Assembly (NCBI RefSeq): GCF_014200405.1
Contig: NZ_JACHBQ010000001.1
Location: forward strand, 2,232,001-2,296,000
Reading direction: 5' to 3'
Length of the DNA stretch: 64,000 bases
From: Cryobacterium roopkundense
GTDB taxonomy: Bacteria > Actinomycetota > Actinomycetes > Actinomycetales > Microbacteriaceae
The translations under genes were made by a program, and so were the position numbers. Below the pieces are notes generated by a model. That model saw only the letters and a program-made list of their open reading frames with translations, searched no databases and had not been told where the DNA came from. This document shows positions 50,827 through 60,506 of this stretch, in pieces (the first letter of the stretch is position 1; each line of letters opens with the position of its first letter).

Positions 50827-53800
50827 TCAAACGACGGCCACGGTCTCACGTCCCACGCGCTGGCCGACGACGGCCGAGACGCCGTCCTGTCGCATCGACA
50901 CACCGTAGAGGGCATCCGCTATCTCCATGGTGCGCTTTTGATGAGTGATGACAATGAGCTGGCTGCTTTCGCGCAGGTCTTCGAAGATCGTGAGCAGGCG
51001 GCCGAGGTTCGCGTCATCGAGGGCGGCTTCCACCTCGTCCATGATGTAGAACGGGCTCGGTCGTGCCTTGAAGATGGCGATGAGCAGGGCCACGGCAGCG
51101 AGGGAGCGTTCTCCGCCTGACAGCAGGGAAAGACGTTCGATCTTCTTGCCGGCGGGCTTGACCGAGACCTCGATTCCGGTGGTGAGCAGGGCATCCGGGT
51201 CGGTGAGCCAGATGCTGCCGCTCCCCCCGGGAAAGAGCACCGGGAACACCTCCGCGAAGGCGGCCCTGGTGTCGTCGAAGGCGTCAGCGAAGATCGTCTG
51301 CATCTTGCCGTCGATCTCCTCGATGATCGTGAGCAGGTCGGTGCGGGTGTTTGTGAGGTCGGTGAGCTGCTCGGTGAGAAATTTATGGCGTTGCTCAAGT
51401 GCTGCGAACTCCTCAAGCGCGAGCGGATTCACCCGACCCAATTGGGCGAGCTTGCGCTCGGCTGCGATGAATCGACGCTGCTGTTGCTCGCGCTCGAAGG
51501 GCATCGCAGCTGCCTCGCCATCACCCCCTGCCGTCGGGTCGGGCGGGATGAGTTCCGCCGGCCCGTACTCGGCCACGAGAACGGTCTCGACCAGGCCGAG
51601 CTCGCTGCCCGCTCGCTCAAGCAGCCCGGTGAGCTGAAGCTTCTTCTCGTAGATCTGCAGCTCAAGGCCGTGCACGTTCTCGGTCACGGCCTGGAGACGA
51701 TCGCGTAGTGCGCTCTCCCCCTGACGCAGCTTCTGCAGCTCTGCACTCTGGCTCGTGCGTTCCGCCTCTGCGGCCGTGAGGCACCGCCTGGCCTCGCTCA
51801 AAGAACGTTCAACCGCCGCAAGCACTGCGGGAAGTTGCTCGGCGACGCCGGAAGCTGCGTCTATCTGGCGGCGACGAATGACCGCCAGCCTCGCTGCCTT
51901 GTCGGCTGCAGCCTGATCCGCCTCCAGCTGGCGGGCGAGCGACCGGGCCCGGGACTCGCTCGATCGTACGCGTTCCCGGGCGGTGTCGACCCGCAGCCTG
52001 GCCTCCACTTCGGTTTCCCGCAGAGATTCGAGTTCCTGGTTCACGGCGTCCCGTGCCGTGACGTCGAGCAACGGGCGTGCGCGTGATCGTGCCGCCGCGA
52101 GATCGGCGGCAGCGGCCGCCGCAGTCGTTTCGACCTCGACCACGGCGTTCGTCGCGAGATCGAGTGCCTTCTGCAGGCGCTCGAGATCGGCGCGACTGGC
52201 CTCGACCTGCACGGTTGCTCGGTTCACGCGGTCGACCTGGCGGGTCTGCTCTGCCTCGTGCGCCCGCAAGGCGGTGCGAGCGGCTGCAGTCTGGTCCTGG
52301 AAGGCCGTCAGGAGAGTCCGTTGCTCCGCGAGGTCGAATCGAGTCTTTTCCACGAGCGACGTGACGGCGGTGAGTTTCTCGGCCGCTGTGTCCCGTTCGG
52401 CCACCAACTCCAGCGTGCTGCGAGCGGCACCGGTGCCCCCCTGGAGCACCCAGGCTGACAGCACCTCGCCAGCCTTCGTGATCACTGTGGCGCCGGTCTC
52501 AAGGCTCACGGTGTGAGCGGTCTCGAGGTCGTCGGCGATGAGTCTGTTCTCCAGAAGACGAAGAACGCCCCAGGGGGCGTCGACGACAGACGAAGCCTGC
52601 ACGACTCCGGGCGGGAGCTGTTCGATTATCGGCGCGTTCTCGGAGCCGCCGGCTGGACCGGCAACGACCAACGCCACCCGGCCCAGGTCATCCGTGGTCG
52701 CCCGCACGATGGCGTCATAAGCCGAGGCCCTGTCATCGGCCAGAACCGCATCGGTAAGGGACCCGAGGGACGCGGCGATCGCGGCCTCGAAACCAGGGAG
52801 TACTCGAACGTGCTCGGCGACGCCGCCCCGGATTCCGGCGAGTCGCGCTCGCACGAGCGCCGACGAGCCGTCTTTTTGGTCGAGCGCGAGCGAGAATGCA
52901 CCACGTCGGGCCTCCTGGGTGTCACGTTCACGCTCGTGCGTGTGAAGCTCGTCGCGAAGCCGCTCAACCTCAGCCTGGGTGGCCCGAACGGCAGCCTGCG
53001 CCAGCTCGAACCGCTCGGCATGCGCTGGCCCGTCAGCGCTCGCCCCGGCGACGTCGCCGCCATCGGTTGTGCCACCCTCGGCTGCAGGGTCCTGAGCCGC
53101 CTCAGTCTCGGCGAGGAGTGCCTCCGCCTGCACACGGCGTTCTGCTGCCGCATTGCGAGCGTTCTGCTGCCGCAGCACTTCGCCGCGCACCGCGGCCAGA
53201 CGGGAAGCCGCGGCCTCACTTCGACCCGTGAGCTTCGAGATCTCAAGGTCATGCCCTGAAACGAGCACGGCTTGGGCAGCGACCTCGTCGTTAGCGGCAT
53301 CCAGGCGGCCGCGAGCGCCGGCGCTCGCGGCCCGCGCGGCGTCCCACGCGGCGTCCGCTGCCTCGATCTTGTCGCGAAGTCGGGCGGTGTCGGCTTCCGC
53401 AGACTCGACGTCGGCGGACGTCACGCTCGGGCCGGTGTGGGTGGACTCGGACTGGGAGCCGAGCAGTGCGAGCCGCTGATTCGCGAGGGTGAACAGCCCG
53501 CGCAAGCGTTCCTGCGCCGACTCCAATCCGAAGCTCGTGCGCCGGGCACGGTCGACCTCATCGCCGACCTGCGCGGCCTCCAGGCGTTGCACTCGCTGCT
53601 CGGTGTGTGAAAGCTGTTCCTGCAGCACGAGGCGCTCGGAGTGACGTTCGCTCTCTGTTCGGCCGTGCCGGTCGAGCGCAGTGCGCAGCGTGACGACCTC
53701 GTCGGCGAGCAGCCGGGCGCGAGCGTCACGCAAGACTGCCGCGATCGACTGTGCCTCCCGGGCTATCTCGGCCTGCCGGCCGAGCGGCTTCAGCTGGCGG

Positions 53801-54396
53801 CGAATTTCACCGGCGAGATCGCTCAACCGGGTGAGGTTGGTCTGCATGCCCTCAAGCTTGCGCAGGGTCTTTTCCTTGCGCCTGCGGTGCTTGAGTATTC
53901 CGGCAGCCTCTTCGATGAATCCACGTCGTTCCTCTGGACTGGCCCGCAAGACGGCATCGAGTTGGCCCTGGCCCACGATGACGTGCATCTCACGGCCGAG
54001 GCCAGAGTCGCTGAGGAGTTCCTGCACATCGAGGAGGCGGCAGTTACGGCCGTTGATCGCATACTCGCTTGCGCCATTGCGAAAGAGAGTGCGAGAGATG
54101 GTGACCTCAGAATAGTCGATGGGGAGGGCACCGTCTGAGTTGTCGATCGTGAGGATGACGGCCGCCCGGCCGAGCGGGCCCCTCGTCGACGTGCCGGCGA
54201 AGATCACGTCTTCCATCTTTCCGCCGCGAAGGGTCTTAACGCCCTGCTCACCCATCACCCAGGCGAGGGCGTCGACGACATTGGACTTTCCCGAACCGTT
54301 CGGCCCCACGACACACGTGACTCCGGGCTCGAACGCAAACGTGGTGGACTGCGCGAACGACTTGAAACCCTTGAGGGTGAGGCTTTTCAAGTACAC
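50827..54396 (-). CDS. smc: chromosome segregation protein SMC
   Basis: Condensin ATPase that organises the chromosome with ScpA/ScpB, 1189 aa. Walker A is VVGPNGSGKSN at residues 29-39 and the Q-loop region GQLDAVLRASPEERR is near 145. Two long coiled coils (about 170-500 and 670-1000) flank a hinge rich in Gly/Ala (GIRGGVAEHVRVLPGF). The C-terminal head has LLSGGERSLAAVALLI and FYIMDEVEAALDD. The GTG giving VYLKSLTLKGFKSF was chosen because it is the family N-terminus and follows AAAGGTGAG. Confidence 0.96.
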   Translation of the reverse strand: MYLKSLTLKGFKSFAQSTTFAFEPGVTCVVGPNGSGKSNVVDALAWVMGEQGVKTLRGGKMEDVIFAGTSTRGPLGRAAVILTIDNSDGALPIDYSEVTISRTLFRNGASEYAINGRNCRLLDVQELLSDSGLGREMHVIVGQGQLDAVLRASPEERRGFIEEAAGILKHRRRKEKTLRKLEGMQTNLTRLSDLAGEIRRQLKPLGRQAEIAREAQSIAAVLRDARARLLADEVVTLRTALDRHGRTESERHSERLVLQEQLSHTEQRVQRLEAAQVGDEVDRARRTSFGLESAQERLRGLFTLANQRLALLGSQSESTHTGPSVTSADVESAEADTARLRDKIEAADAAWDAARAASAGARGRLDAANDEVAAQAVLVSGHDLEISKLTGRSEAAASRLAAVRGEVLRQQNARNAAAERRVQAEALLAETEAAQDPAAEGGTTDGGDVAGASADGPAHAERFELAQAAVRATQAEVERLRDELHTHERERDTQEARRGAFSLALDQKDGSSALVRARLAGIRGGVAEHVRVLPGFEAAIAASLGSLTDAVLADDRASAYDAIVRATTDDLGRVALVVAGPAGGSENAPIIEQLPPGVVQASSVVDAPWGVLRLLENRLIADDLETAHTVSLETGATVITKAGEVLSAWVLQGGTGAARSTLELVAERDTAAEKLTAVTSLVEKTRFDLAEQRTLLTAFQDQTAAARTALRAHEAEQTRQVDRVNRATVQVEASRADLERLQKALDLATNAVVEVETTAAAAAADLAAARSRARPLLDVTARDAVNQELESLRETEVEARLRVDTARERVRSSESRARSLARQLEADQAAADKAARLAVIRRRQIDAASGVAEQLPAVLAAVERSLSEARRCLTAAEAERTSQSAELQKLRQGESALRDRLQAVTENVHGLELQIYEKKLQLTGLLERAGSELGLVETVLVAEYGPAELIPPDPTAGGDGEAAAMPFEREQQQRRFIAAERKLAQLGRVNPLALEEFAALEQRHKFLTEQLTDLTNTRTDLLTIIEEIDGKMQTIFADAFDDTRAAFAEVFPVLFPGGSGSIWLTDPDALLTTGIEVSVKPAGKKIERLSLLSGGERSLAAVALLIAIFKARPSPFYIMDEVEAALDDANLGRLLTIFEDLRESSQLIVITHQKRTMEIADALYGVSMRQDGVSAVVGQRVGRETVAVV

Positions 54397-54617
54397 GTTC
54401 TCACCTTTCCGCTTGGTGCGCACGCACAGCCGTCTCGGCAGCACGTTCTCCTGAGGATTAACGGTACTCGACTCCACCGACACATACCGTTAGGCTGCGC
54501 ACGGTCTTCCGCACGCAAACGGGTCGGGCTACTGTCGGCGGTAGGACGGCCCACCACACCTCGATCGACGAACTCACCATTCCGCCCGCCCTCGGCACGC
54601 CCGGCTGGCCCGACTTC

Positions 54618-55625
54618 GTGGCAGCGACAGCCGTACGCAACGCCGTCGAAACCGAAGGCTACGACACGACCGAACTCAACTTCTCAGCAGAAGAGGTGCT
54701 GCCGATCTGGCTCAATCAGGCGCACGAACCCATGCGTCTGTTTGCCGCCCGGGTGGATGGTGCAGTCGTGGCGCGAGCAGTTTACGAGACCCTGCTCGAC
54801 CCCAACGTTCCCTTTGCGTGGCTGACCGTGCAGGTATTGCCCGAGTTTCGTCGTCGCGGCCTGGGCACAGCACTTGCCGACCGCCTCGAATCACTTGCCC
54901 GTGACGAGCACCGACACACTCAGGTCACCTATGCCGTATCGCGTGAGGGCCCCGGCGACCGGCTACCGAGCCCGACGGGGTTTGGCTCCGTGCCGCTGGC
55001 CAACCCCGAAGTCCGATTTCTGCTGAGGCGGGGGTACGCGTTAGAACAGGTGGAACGCGGTAGCCGCTTGGCCCTGCCCGTCGACGTCACGGATTTGGCC
55101 CGACTACTGGTGGATTGCGCGCCCGTCGCGGGCACCGACTACAGCCTTCAGTTTTGGAGCGGCCCGACACCGTCGCGTTGGCTCAGAGACATGGCGCTCC
55201 TGCATACCCGAATGAGCACGGATGCCCCGACCGCCGGCCTGGAGGAACCCGAGGATGTCTACACGATCGAGCGGCTCCAAACCGTGGAGAACCTCGCGGC
55301 GACCGGTCCACGCACCATACTCACCGCGGTCGTCGTGCACGCACCCACCGGCCGTCTGGCCGGTTTCACCCAGCTGTCGGTTCCGACAGAGGTCGACAGG
55401 CCCGTTGCGCAGGAAGACACCCTCGTTCTTCGCGAACACAGGGGGCACCGCCTGGGCATGCTGCTGAAAATTGCCAACCTGCAGCAACTCGCCCGGCTGC
55501 ACCCTGGGCATCCGTCGGTGATCACGTTCAACGCCGAGGAGAACCGACACATGCTCGACGTCAATGAGGCCATCGGTTTCGGTCCGATCGGTTACGAGGG
55601 CGCCTGGAAGCGCATCGAAAAGTAG
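54618..55625 (+). CDS. GNAT family N-acetyltransferase, 5' end unclear
   Basis: A 335 aa tandem-GNAT protein. The first acetyl-CoA site is VLPEFRRRGLGTALADRLES and the second is LVLREHRGHRLGMLLKIANL. The substrate is unknown. The first available start is GTG at 54618, but the same frame upstream already reads like the family N-terminus (TSIDELTIPPALGTPGWPDF) without ATG, GTG or TTG back to a stop near 54459. An AGG at 54543, where an ATG would fit, suggests a lost or mis-called start. No ribosome-binding site precedes the GTG. Confidence 0.8.
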   Translation: MAATAVRNAVETEGYDTTELNFSAEEVLPIWLNQAHEPMRLFAARVDGAVVARAVYETLLDPNVPFAWLTVQVLPEFRRRGLGTALADRLESLARDEHRHTQVTYAVSREGPGDRLPSPTGFGSVPLANPEVRFLLRRGYALEQVERGSRLALPVDVTDLARLLVDCAPVAGTDYSLQFWSGPTPSRWLRDMALLHTRMSTDAPTAGLEEPEDVYTIERLQTVENLAATGPRTILTAVVVHAPTGRLAGFTQLSVPTEVDRPVAQEDTLVLREHRGHRLGMLLKIANLQQLARLHPGHPSVITFNAEENRHMLDVNEAIGFGPIGYEGAWKRIEK

Positions 55626-55632
55626 CCGCTGC

Positions 55633-56556
55633 CTAGGCGAAGACAACCTGGCAGGCAGGGCAGAAGTGACTGCCGCGGTTCATGAACGAGTGCCGCACGA
55701 GAACGGTCCCACACCGGGAGCACGGCGCGCCCTGCCGACCGTATACCTCAAGACTGTGCGCAAAATAGCCGGCCTGCCCGTTCACATTCACATACTGGGC
55801 GTCGAAACTCGTGCCTCCTTCGACGAGCGCACGGCGCAGGATGGAGCGCAGGGCCGCAAGCAGAGAGTCACCCTGTGCCCCGTTGAGGGACGCTGTGGGC
55901 TGTGCGTAGTGCAATCGGGCCGCGAACAGCGCCTCATCGGCGTAGATGTTACCGATTCCGCTGATGAGAGTCTGGTCGAGCAAGGCCCGTTTGATTCCGG
56001 TCTTCCTGCGGCTGAGGCCGGCGAGGAACGTCTCGTCTGAGAAAGCCGGGTCAATGGGGTCGCGCGCGATGTGAGCAACCTGCGATGGCAACAGTGCAGT
56101 CCATTCCCCCCGGCCCTGCCCCGAATATCCGGCGGCGAAGCCGTCAACTGTTGGCTTCATGGTATCGACGGCCATGCTGCCGAAGACCCGTTGGTCCACG
56201 AAGTTGAGCCACAACTCACTGGGACCCGTTCGATCCACGGCCGTTCGATCCACTGCCAAGCGGATGCGCAGGTGGCGGTCGTCCGCGGTCCCTGGGTCCC
56301 GCAGGAGCACCTGACCGCTCATCCCGAGGTGGATCACGAGAGCACGCCCGTTGTCGAGCGGCAGCCAGAGAAACTTGCCGCGTCGCACGGCGCCCAGAAT
56401 ACGGTGGCCCACGAGGAGGTCGGTGAAGTCACCTGCGGCGGCATCGTGCCGACGCAGGGAGCGTGCGTCGAAGATTTCGACGCCCGAAACGACCGCTCCC
56501 GCGACGGCGGGTTCGACGCCGGCGCGCACCACCTCGACTTCGGGAAGTTCGGGCAT
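55633..56556 (-). CDS. mutM: formamidopyrimidine-DNA glycosylase
   Basis: Removes 8-oxoguanine and other oxidised bases. MPELPEVEVVRAGVEPAVAG supplies the catalytic Pro2 and Glu3; RRGKFLWLPL holds the conserved Lys, and TLISGIGNIYADEALF is the H2TH block. The C-terminal zinc finger CSRCGTVL with CPACQ is intact. The 307 aa protein contains a small duplication, AVDRTAVDRT, from a 15-bp tandem repeat. It lies 14 bp after rnc, the end of the rpmF-rnc-mutM run. Confidence 0.95.
   Translation of the reverse strand: MPELPEVEVVRAGVEPAVAGAVVSGVEIFDARSLRRHDAAAGDFTDLLVGHRILGAVRRGKFLWLPLDNGRALVIHLGMSGQVLLRDPGTADDRHLRIRLAVDRTAVDRTGPSELWLNFVDQRVFGSMAVDTMKPTVDGFAAGYSGQGRGEWTALLPSQVAHIARDPIDPAFSDETFLAGLSRRKTGIKRALLDQTLISGIGNIYADEALFAARLHYAQPTASLNGAQGDSLLAALRSILRRALVEGGTSFDAQYVNVNGQAGYFAHSLEVYGRQGAPCSRCGTVLVRHSFMNRGSHFCPACQVVFA
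56228..56257. repeat. 15-bp tandem duplication inside mutM
   Basis: Two adjacent 15-bp units, GTTCGATCCACGGCC and GTTCGATCCACTGCC, 14 of 15 identical. On the mutM strand they encode AVDRT twice and keep the frame. The insert lies in a loop region between the GMSGQVLL block and LWLNFVDQRVFG, so it is likely tolerated. Confidence 0.8.
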
Positions 56557-56570
56557 ACCGAAAGTCCGCC

Positions 56571-57263
56571 TCAGCCGGCGGAGAGCAGAGCGAAGGCCGC
56601 GCGGGCGGCAGCCATTTCGGCGTATTTCTTGCTCGTGCCGTCACCGTGGGCCGACACCGAACCGGTCAGTGTCACCGTGGCCACGAAAGTCTTAGCGTGG
56701 TCGGGACCGCTCTCCGTCACCGAGTACACCGGAGCGCCCACGCTGCGTGTCGCAGCGAGCTCCTGCAGACTGGTCTTGGGGTCCATCAATACCCCGAAGT
56801 GGTCGGGATCCGCCATGAACGGTTCCATGAGTCTCAACACGAAGGCCGTGGCGACATCTCCGCCACGGTCCAAGTACACCGCACCGATGAGCGCTTCGAC
56901 GGTGTCAGCCAGAATGGACGATTTGTCGTTGCCGCCGGTGAGGATCTCGCCCCGGCCCAGCCGCACGTATTCGCCAAGCCCGAGGCCCCGAGCAATTTCC
57001 GCCAAGGCTGCGCTCGACACGAGGCTGGCCCGGCGCTTGGCCAGGTCACCCTCGTCGAGGTGCGGGTACGTGCGATACAGCATGACCGTGACGGCCTGCC
57101 CCAAAATCGAGTCGCCCAGAAATTCCAGGCGTTCGTTCGTGGGGATGGCACCATTTTCGTAGGCGAATGAGCGGTGCGTCAGCGCCAACTCAAGCAGTCC
57201 TGCATCAAGTTCTACGCCGAGGGTCGCCACGAGGGGCGACCGCTCGGCTTCCGGGTTCGTCAT
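56571..57263 (-). CDS. rnc: ribonuclease III
   Basis: Double-strand RNA endonuclease for rRNA processing, 230 aa. The signature NERLEFLGDSILG is near residue 42, DKSSILADTVEALIGAVYLD supplies the second acidic pair, and the C-terminal dsRNA-binding domain ends GTSKKYAEMAAARAAFALL. It lies 24 bp after rpmF, in the conserved DUF177-rpmF-rnc-mutM order. Confidence 0.96.
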   Translation of the reverse strand: MTNPEAERSPLVATLGVELDAGLLELALTHRSFAYENGAIPTNERLEFLGDSILGQAVTVMLYRTYPHLDEGDLAKRRASLVSSAALAEIARGLGLGEYVRLGRGEILTGGNDKSSILADTVEALIGAVYLDRGGDVATAFVLRLMEPFMADPDHFGVLMDPKTSLQELAATRSVGAPVYSVTESGPDHAKTFVATVTLTGSVSAHGDGTSKKYAEMAAARAAFALLSAG

Positions 57264-57287
57264 GATGCGACGAGTTCCAGTAGGGGA

Positions 57288-57491
57288 TTAAACGTCGGCG
57301 ACCTTGCGACCCTTGTATTCCATGAACAGGGCGGTGCCGGCGGAGTCGGTGACGACCTTCGCGCGGTGGGGAAGGCTGTAGGTGACCTTGCCGTTTTCCA
57401 TGGTCTTCACCAGGGTGGGCGCGGTGGCCTTCCACTGCGAACGACGGGAGTGGGTGTTGGATCGCGACTGCTTGCGCTTCGGAACTGCCAT
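57288..57491 (-). CDS. rpmF: 50S ribosomal protein L32, zinc-free form
   Basis: A 67 aa large-subunit protein; [20 protein letters not shown] is diagnostic. The C-terminal half ([12 protein letters not shown]) lacks the CxxC pairs of zinc-binding L32, so this is the Cys-minus type, which does not need zinc. It starts 2 bp after the DUF177 stop, so the two are coupled. Confidence 0.95.
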   Translation of the reverse strand: MAVPKRKQSRSNTHSRRSQWKATAPTLVKTMENGKVTYSLPHRAKVVTDSAGTALFMEYKGRKVADV

Positions 57492-57493
57492 GA

Positions 57494-58075
57494 CTACTTC
57501 TCTTCTCTATGCGTTTCAGCATGGATGTCGTCATCCGTGCTGATGTCTGTGGAAGCTTGGAATCCCGCAAGCGCAGACCACCGGGGATCACGCGCCTCTG
57601 TCGGTTCGAGTTCCGGTGATTCAGTCAGCAACTCGCCGGTCTCACTATCAAGACCCGCACAGTCACGCCGACATAGTGGCTGGAACGGCAGTGACATAAC
57701 CACTGCGTCCCTGACGAGAGATTCAATGTCGATATGGTCGTCGACAATCTCAAACTCAAAAGCTTCATCCTGAGGATAGCCGAAAAGCTCGGCAAACTCG
57801 ACTCGGACGCGGAATTCGATGTCGCGCAGGCATCGCCCGCACTCTCCAGAGGCCGTGCCCACGACCGTGATGGTCGCCAGGATGCCTTCGTGCATGGCTT
57901 CGAGGCGAAGATCCGTGGCGAGCGTCGAGCCCGTTTTGACCGCTACGAGGCCCGCACCGAGGTCTTCGGGTACGACAATGTCGAGGTGACGCTCGTGCAT
58001 GGTGCCCGGGCGATTGATGAGGTCTCGTACGTCTACCGTGTACGGCGTCTTTTTGAACTTGGTCACCAGCCCCAT
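57494..58075 (-). CDS. DUF177 (YceD) family protein
   Basis: A 193 aa YceD/DUF177 protein linked to 23S rRNA accumulation in other bacteria. [12 protein letters not shown] near residue 77 and [11 protein letters not shown] near residue 152 carry the two conserved Cys pairs. The N-terminus [20 protein letters not shown] is typical of Actinobacteria. It lies immediately before rpmF, its universal neighbour, and 1 bp after the transglutaminase gene. Confidence 0.92.
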   Translation of the reverse strand: MGLVTKFKKTPYTVDVRDLINRPGTMHERHLDIVVPEDLGAGLVAVKTGSTLATDLRLEAMHEGILATITVVGTASGECGRCLRDIEFRVRVEFAELFGYPQDEAFEFEIVDDHIDIESLVRDAVVMSLPFQPLCRRDCAGLDSETGELLTESPELEPTEARDPRWSALAGFQASTDISTDDDIHAETHREEK

Positions 58076-58076
58076 T

Positions 58077-60506
58077 CTACGCGTTTCGCGGGGAGCGTCC
58101 GTTCAGCCGCAGCCATACGCCCCGGATGAGGGATTTCGGCCAGAGGAGTGCCCACAGTCGGTCACGGCGCGTCGAGCCTGCCCGGATCGCGGCGGTCACC
58201 TCGCCGAGGCGCTCACCCGTCTCGGCGCTGGGACCCGGCTCAGGTGGGTCTTCTGCGCCACGGCGCGCGAACCGGGCACGCTCCACCTCAACGAGCAGAG
58301 CCTCAAGCACAGTGGCGGCCGTCGAACCGTTGCCCAGCAGGGGGGTCAGCCGCGCCGCAAACTCGCGCGGGGTCTCGGTGTCCGCGGTGTCGAGGTGATG
58401 ATCCACGGCAACGTCGGCCACCTCAGTCCAGGCGGCCTGACTCGCCTCGCGACGGGTGAGGGCGCCCGAGCGGATGCGCCGGCGGCGGCCGACGCGCTGC
58501 ATCGCCCGAGCGGCCGCCGGCACCAGCATCAGGAGTACGAGTGCCAGCGACACCAGTCCGGCCCGACCGAGAACACTGGCCGATTCCGCCGTGGCCGATG
58601 ATGCGTCCCCCGGAAGTGGCACGTCGCCGGCGAGGGGATCCGGCCCCGTACGTGGCGCCGTGGTGCCCGCGGCCTGCCCTGGTAGCTCCGTCGGCGTCTC
58701 AACGGCGGTCGGCGCCTCGTAGTTGGGCACGGTCCCCCGACCCGGTGTCGGCTCGAATGGAACCCAACCCACACCCACGAAATACAGCTCCGGCCAGGCA
58801 TGAAGGTCGTGGGAGTCCACGAGATACTGCCCGAGCCCCTGTTCGAGATCCTGCGATTTGACGCCGGGCAGGTAGCCGAGTGAGATTCGGGAGGGAATAC
58901 CGAGTGCGCGCGCCATGGTGGCCATCGCCGAGGCGAAGTGCACGCAGTATCCGCGCTTCGTGTCGAGGAAGACGCCCACCACGTCGACGCCGCCGCCGTC
59001 GTAACCCTGCTCCACCGGACTCTCCGTGTCGTAGGCGAAGGCGCTGCTGTTGAGGTAGCCCTGAAGCGCCACAGCGGCGTCGTAGTCCGAGGCGGCGCCG
59101 GCGGTGACCTCCGCGGCCGTGCTCGCGATGATGTCGGGCATCTGCGTCGGCAGCTCGAGGTTGGGCGAGAGCCCTCTGGGATACTCACGGCCCGATGCCC
59201 GAAGTTGTTCGGCGGTGGGCTGCACGTCCAACGACGTCGCGGTATATTCCTGACCCAGGGTCGAGATGTCGTCGCTGGCGATGGCGCGCGTTCGGGTGTC
59301 CCAGTGCCAGCTTCCCCTGAGCCCCTCCACACCAACCGTTCGGGCAGGCACGGGGAGCCATCGAGTGTTCACGCCGTCGATCACAACGGATGTCTGCGCA
59401 TCCGTGGTCGCCACATCATCGGCAAGTCCGGGCGGTCGGTCGATGCTCCCCACCAAGTTGGTCTTCTCCGCCCCGTCGATGCGGGCCGTCCACGTGGAGC
59501 CGACGAAGGAGTCGAGAGTGAGGAGAGTGAAATACGAGCGTTGTTCGGCCGTCGACGTGTAGTGCAGCACGGGGCCGGGTTCCCGCCGCCGCAGGTCCTG
59601 GCCCAGGTTGATCATGGGGCTCACGCCGCTGCCGAAGAGCAAGGCGTTCGAGCCTTGGCGACCCTCAGCCGTTCCCGTGAGGCCGGGAGTCGTCAGGCCG
59701 ATCACCAGGGACAGCACAATGGCCACCGCGCCCACGGAGACCGTGCCCCAGAGCGGTGAAGACTGGCGACGGAGCGATGACACGAAAACCCGCGCCGTGG
59801 AGCCGGCCGCGGAGGCCACAGCATCGAGCGACCGGCGACGCCTCACGTCCACGCGCAGAACCACCAAATAGGCGATGGCGGTCAGCGTGAGGATGATCAC
59901 GTTGGCCGGACCCGACTGGATGACTCCAGGTACGAGCAGGGGCACCAGTACGAGAGCTCCCGCGAGGGCCGGCGCGCGAAACGTCACGGCCACTACGTAC
60001 ATCACGGCGGCGATCAGGCCCGCCCCGGCCGCCAGCAGAAAGAGGATGCCGCCCGTGACCTCCGCGGGCACGCTCTGCTGCGCGATCGAGTCCGCCCCGC
60101 TCCGGACCAGGCCATCGAGGACCCCCACCGATTCCGGGGTGGGAATCAGCCAGAGCAGCCCGGTGCCGCCACCGAAGAACAGCGTCAGGGCACCGACCAG
60201 CACCGTCAGGGACGCAATGGGGACGAGCGCCCGCGCCAGGCCGACGCGCCGAAACAACGCGGCGCTCACGAGCACCAGGGCGGCCGTCAGCGCCATCAGC
60301 CACCACCACCACGAACCACGCAGCAGCGGTCCAAGGGCTCCGCAGGCGACCGTCAGCAGCAGGAGCAGGCTGAGGATGAGCGGCCATTCGGTGGCGGCCG
60401 GGAGCGGGCGGGAGGGCCTTCGGCCGCGCGCAGAGGGCACGGCCGCGGGCGTCGAAGCGGGGCTACGCGGGCGGGCGACGGATGCGACGGCGGCGGGATC
60501 AGACAT
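58077..60506 (-). CDS. TgpA-like transmembrane transglutaminase-domain protein
   Basis: An 809 aa membrane protein. About six transmembrane helices lie in residues ~45-240 (SLLLLLTVACGALGPLL and following). An extracytoplasmic transglutaminase-like domain has the catalytic Cys in RGYCVHFASAMATM and His/Asp in DSHDLHAWPELYF. A further helix near residue 665 (GLVSLALVLLMLVPA) precedes a cytoplasmic DUF4129-like tail. TgpA proteins have protease or transglutaminase-like roles in the envelope. The start overlaps the DUF58 gene by 8 bp. With DUF58 and MoxR it forms a conserved trio. Confidence 0.9.
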   Translation of the reverse strand: MSDPAAVASVARPRSPASTPAAVPSARGRRPSRPLPAATEWPLILSLLLLLTVACGALGPLLRGSWWWWLMALTAALVLVSAALFRRVGLARALVPIASLTVLVGALTLFFGGGTGLLWLIPTPESVGVLDGLVRSGADSIAQQSVPAEVTGGILFLLAAGAGLIAAVMYVVAVTFRAPALAGALVLVPLLVPGVIQSGPANVIILTLTAIAYLVVLRVDVRRRRSLDAVASAAGSTARVFVSSLRRQSSPLWGTVSVGAVAIVLSLVIGLTTPGLTGTAEGRQGSNALLFGSGVSPMINLGQDLRRREPGPVLHYTSTAEQRSYFTLLTLDSFVGSTWTARIDGAEKTNLVGSIDRPPGLADDVATTDAQTSVVIDGVNTRWLPVPARTVGVEGLRGSWHWDTRTRAIASDDISTLGQEYTATSLDVQPTAEQLRASGREYPRGLSPNLELPTQMPDIIASTAAEVTAGAASDYDAAVALQGYLNSSAFAYDTESPVEQGYDGGGVDVVGVFLDTKRGYCVHFASAMATMARALGIPSRISLGYLPGVKSQDLEQGLGQYLVDSHDLHAWPELYFVGVGWVPFEPTPGRGTVPNYEAPTAVETPTELPGQAAGTTAPRTGPDPLAGDVPLPGDASSATAESASVLGRAGLVSLALVLLMLVPAAARAMQRVGRRRRIRSGALTRREASQAAWTEVADVAVDHHLDTADTETPREFAARLTPLLGNGSTAATVLEALLVEVERARFARRGAEDPPEPGPSAETGERLGEVTAAIRAGSTRRDRLWALLWPKSLIRGVWLRLNGRSPRNA

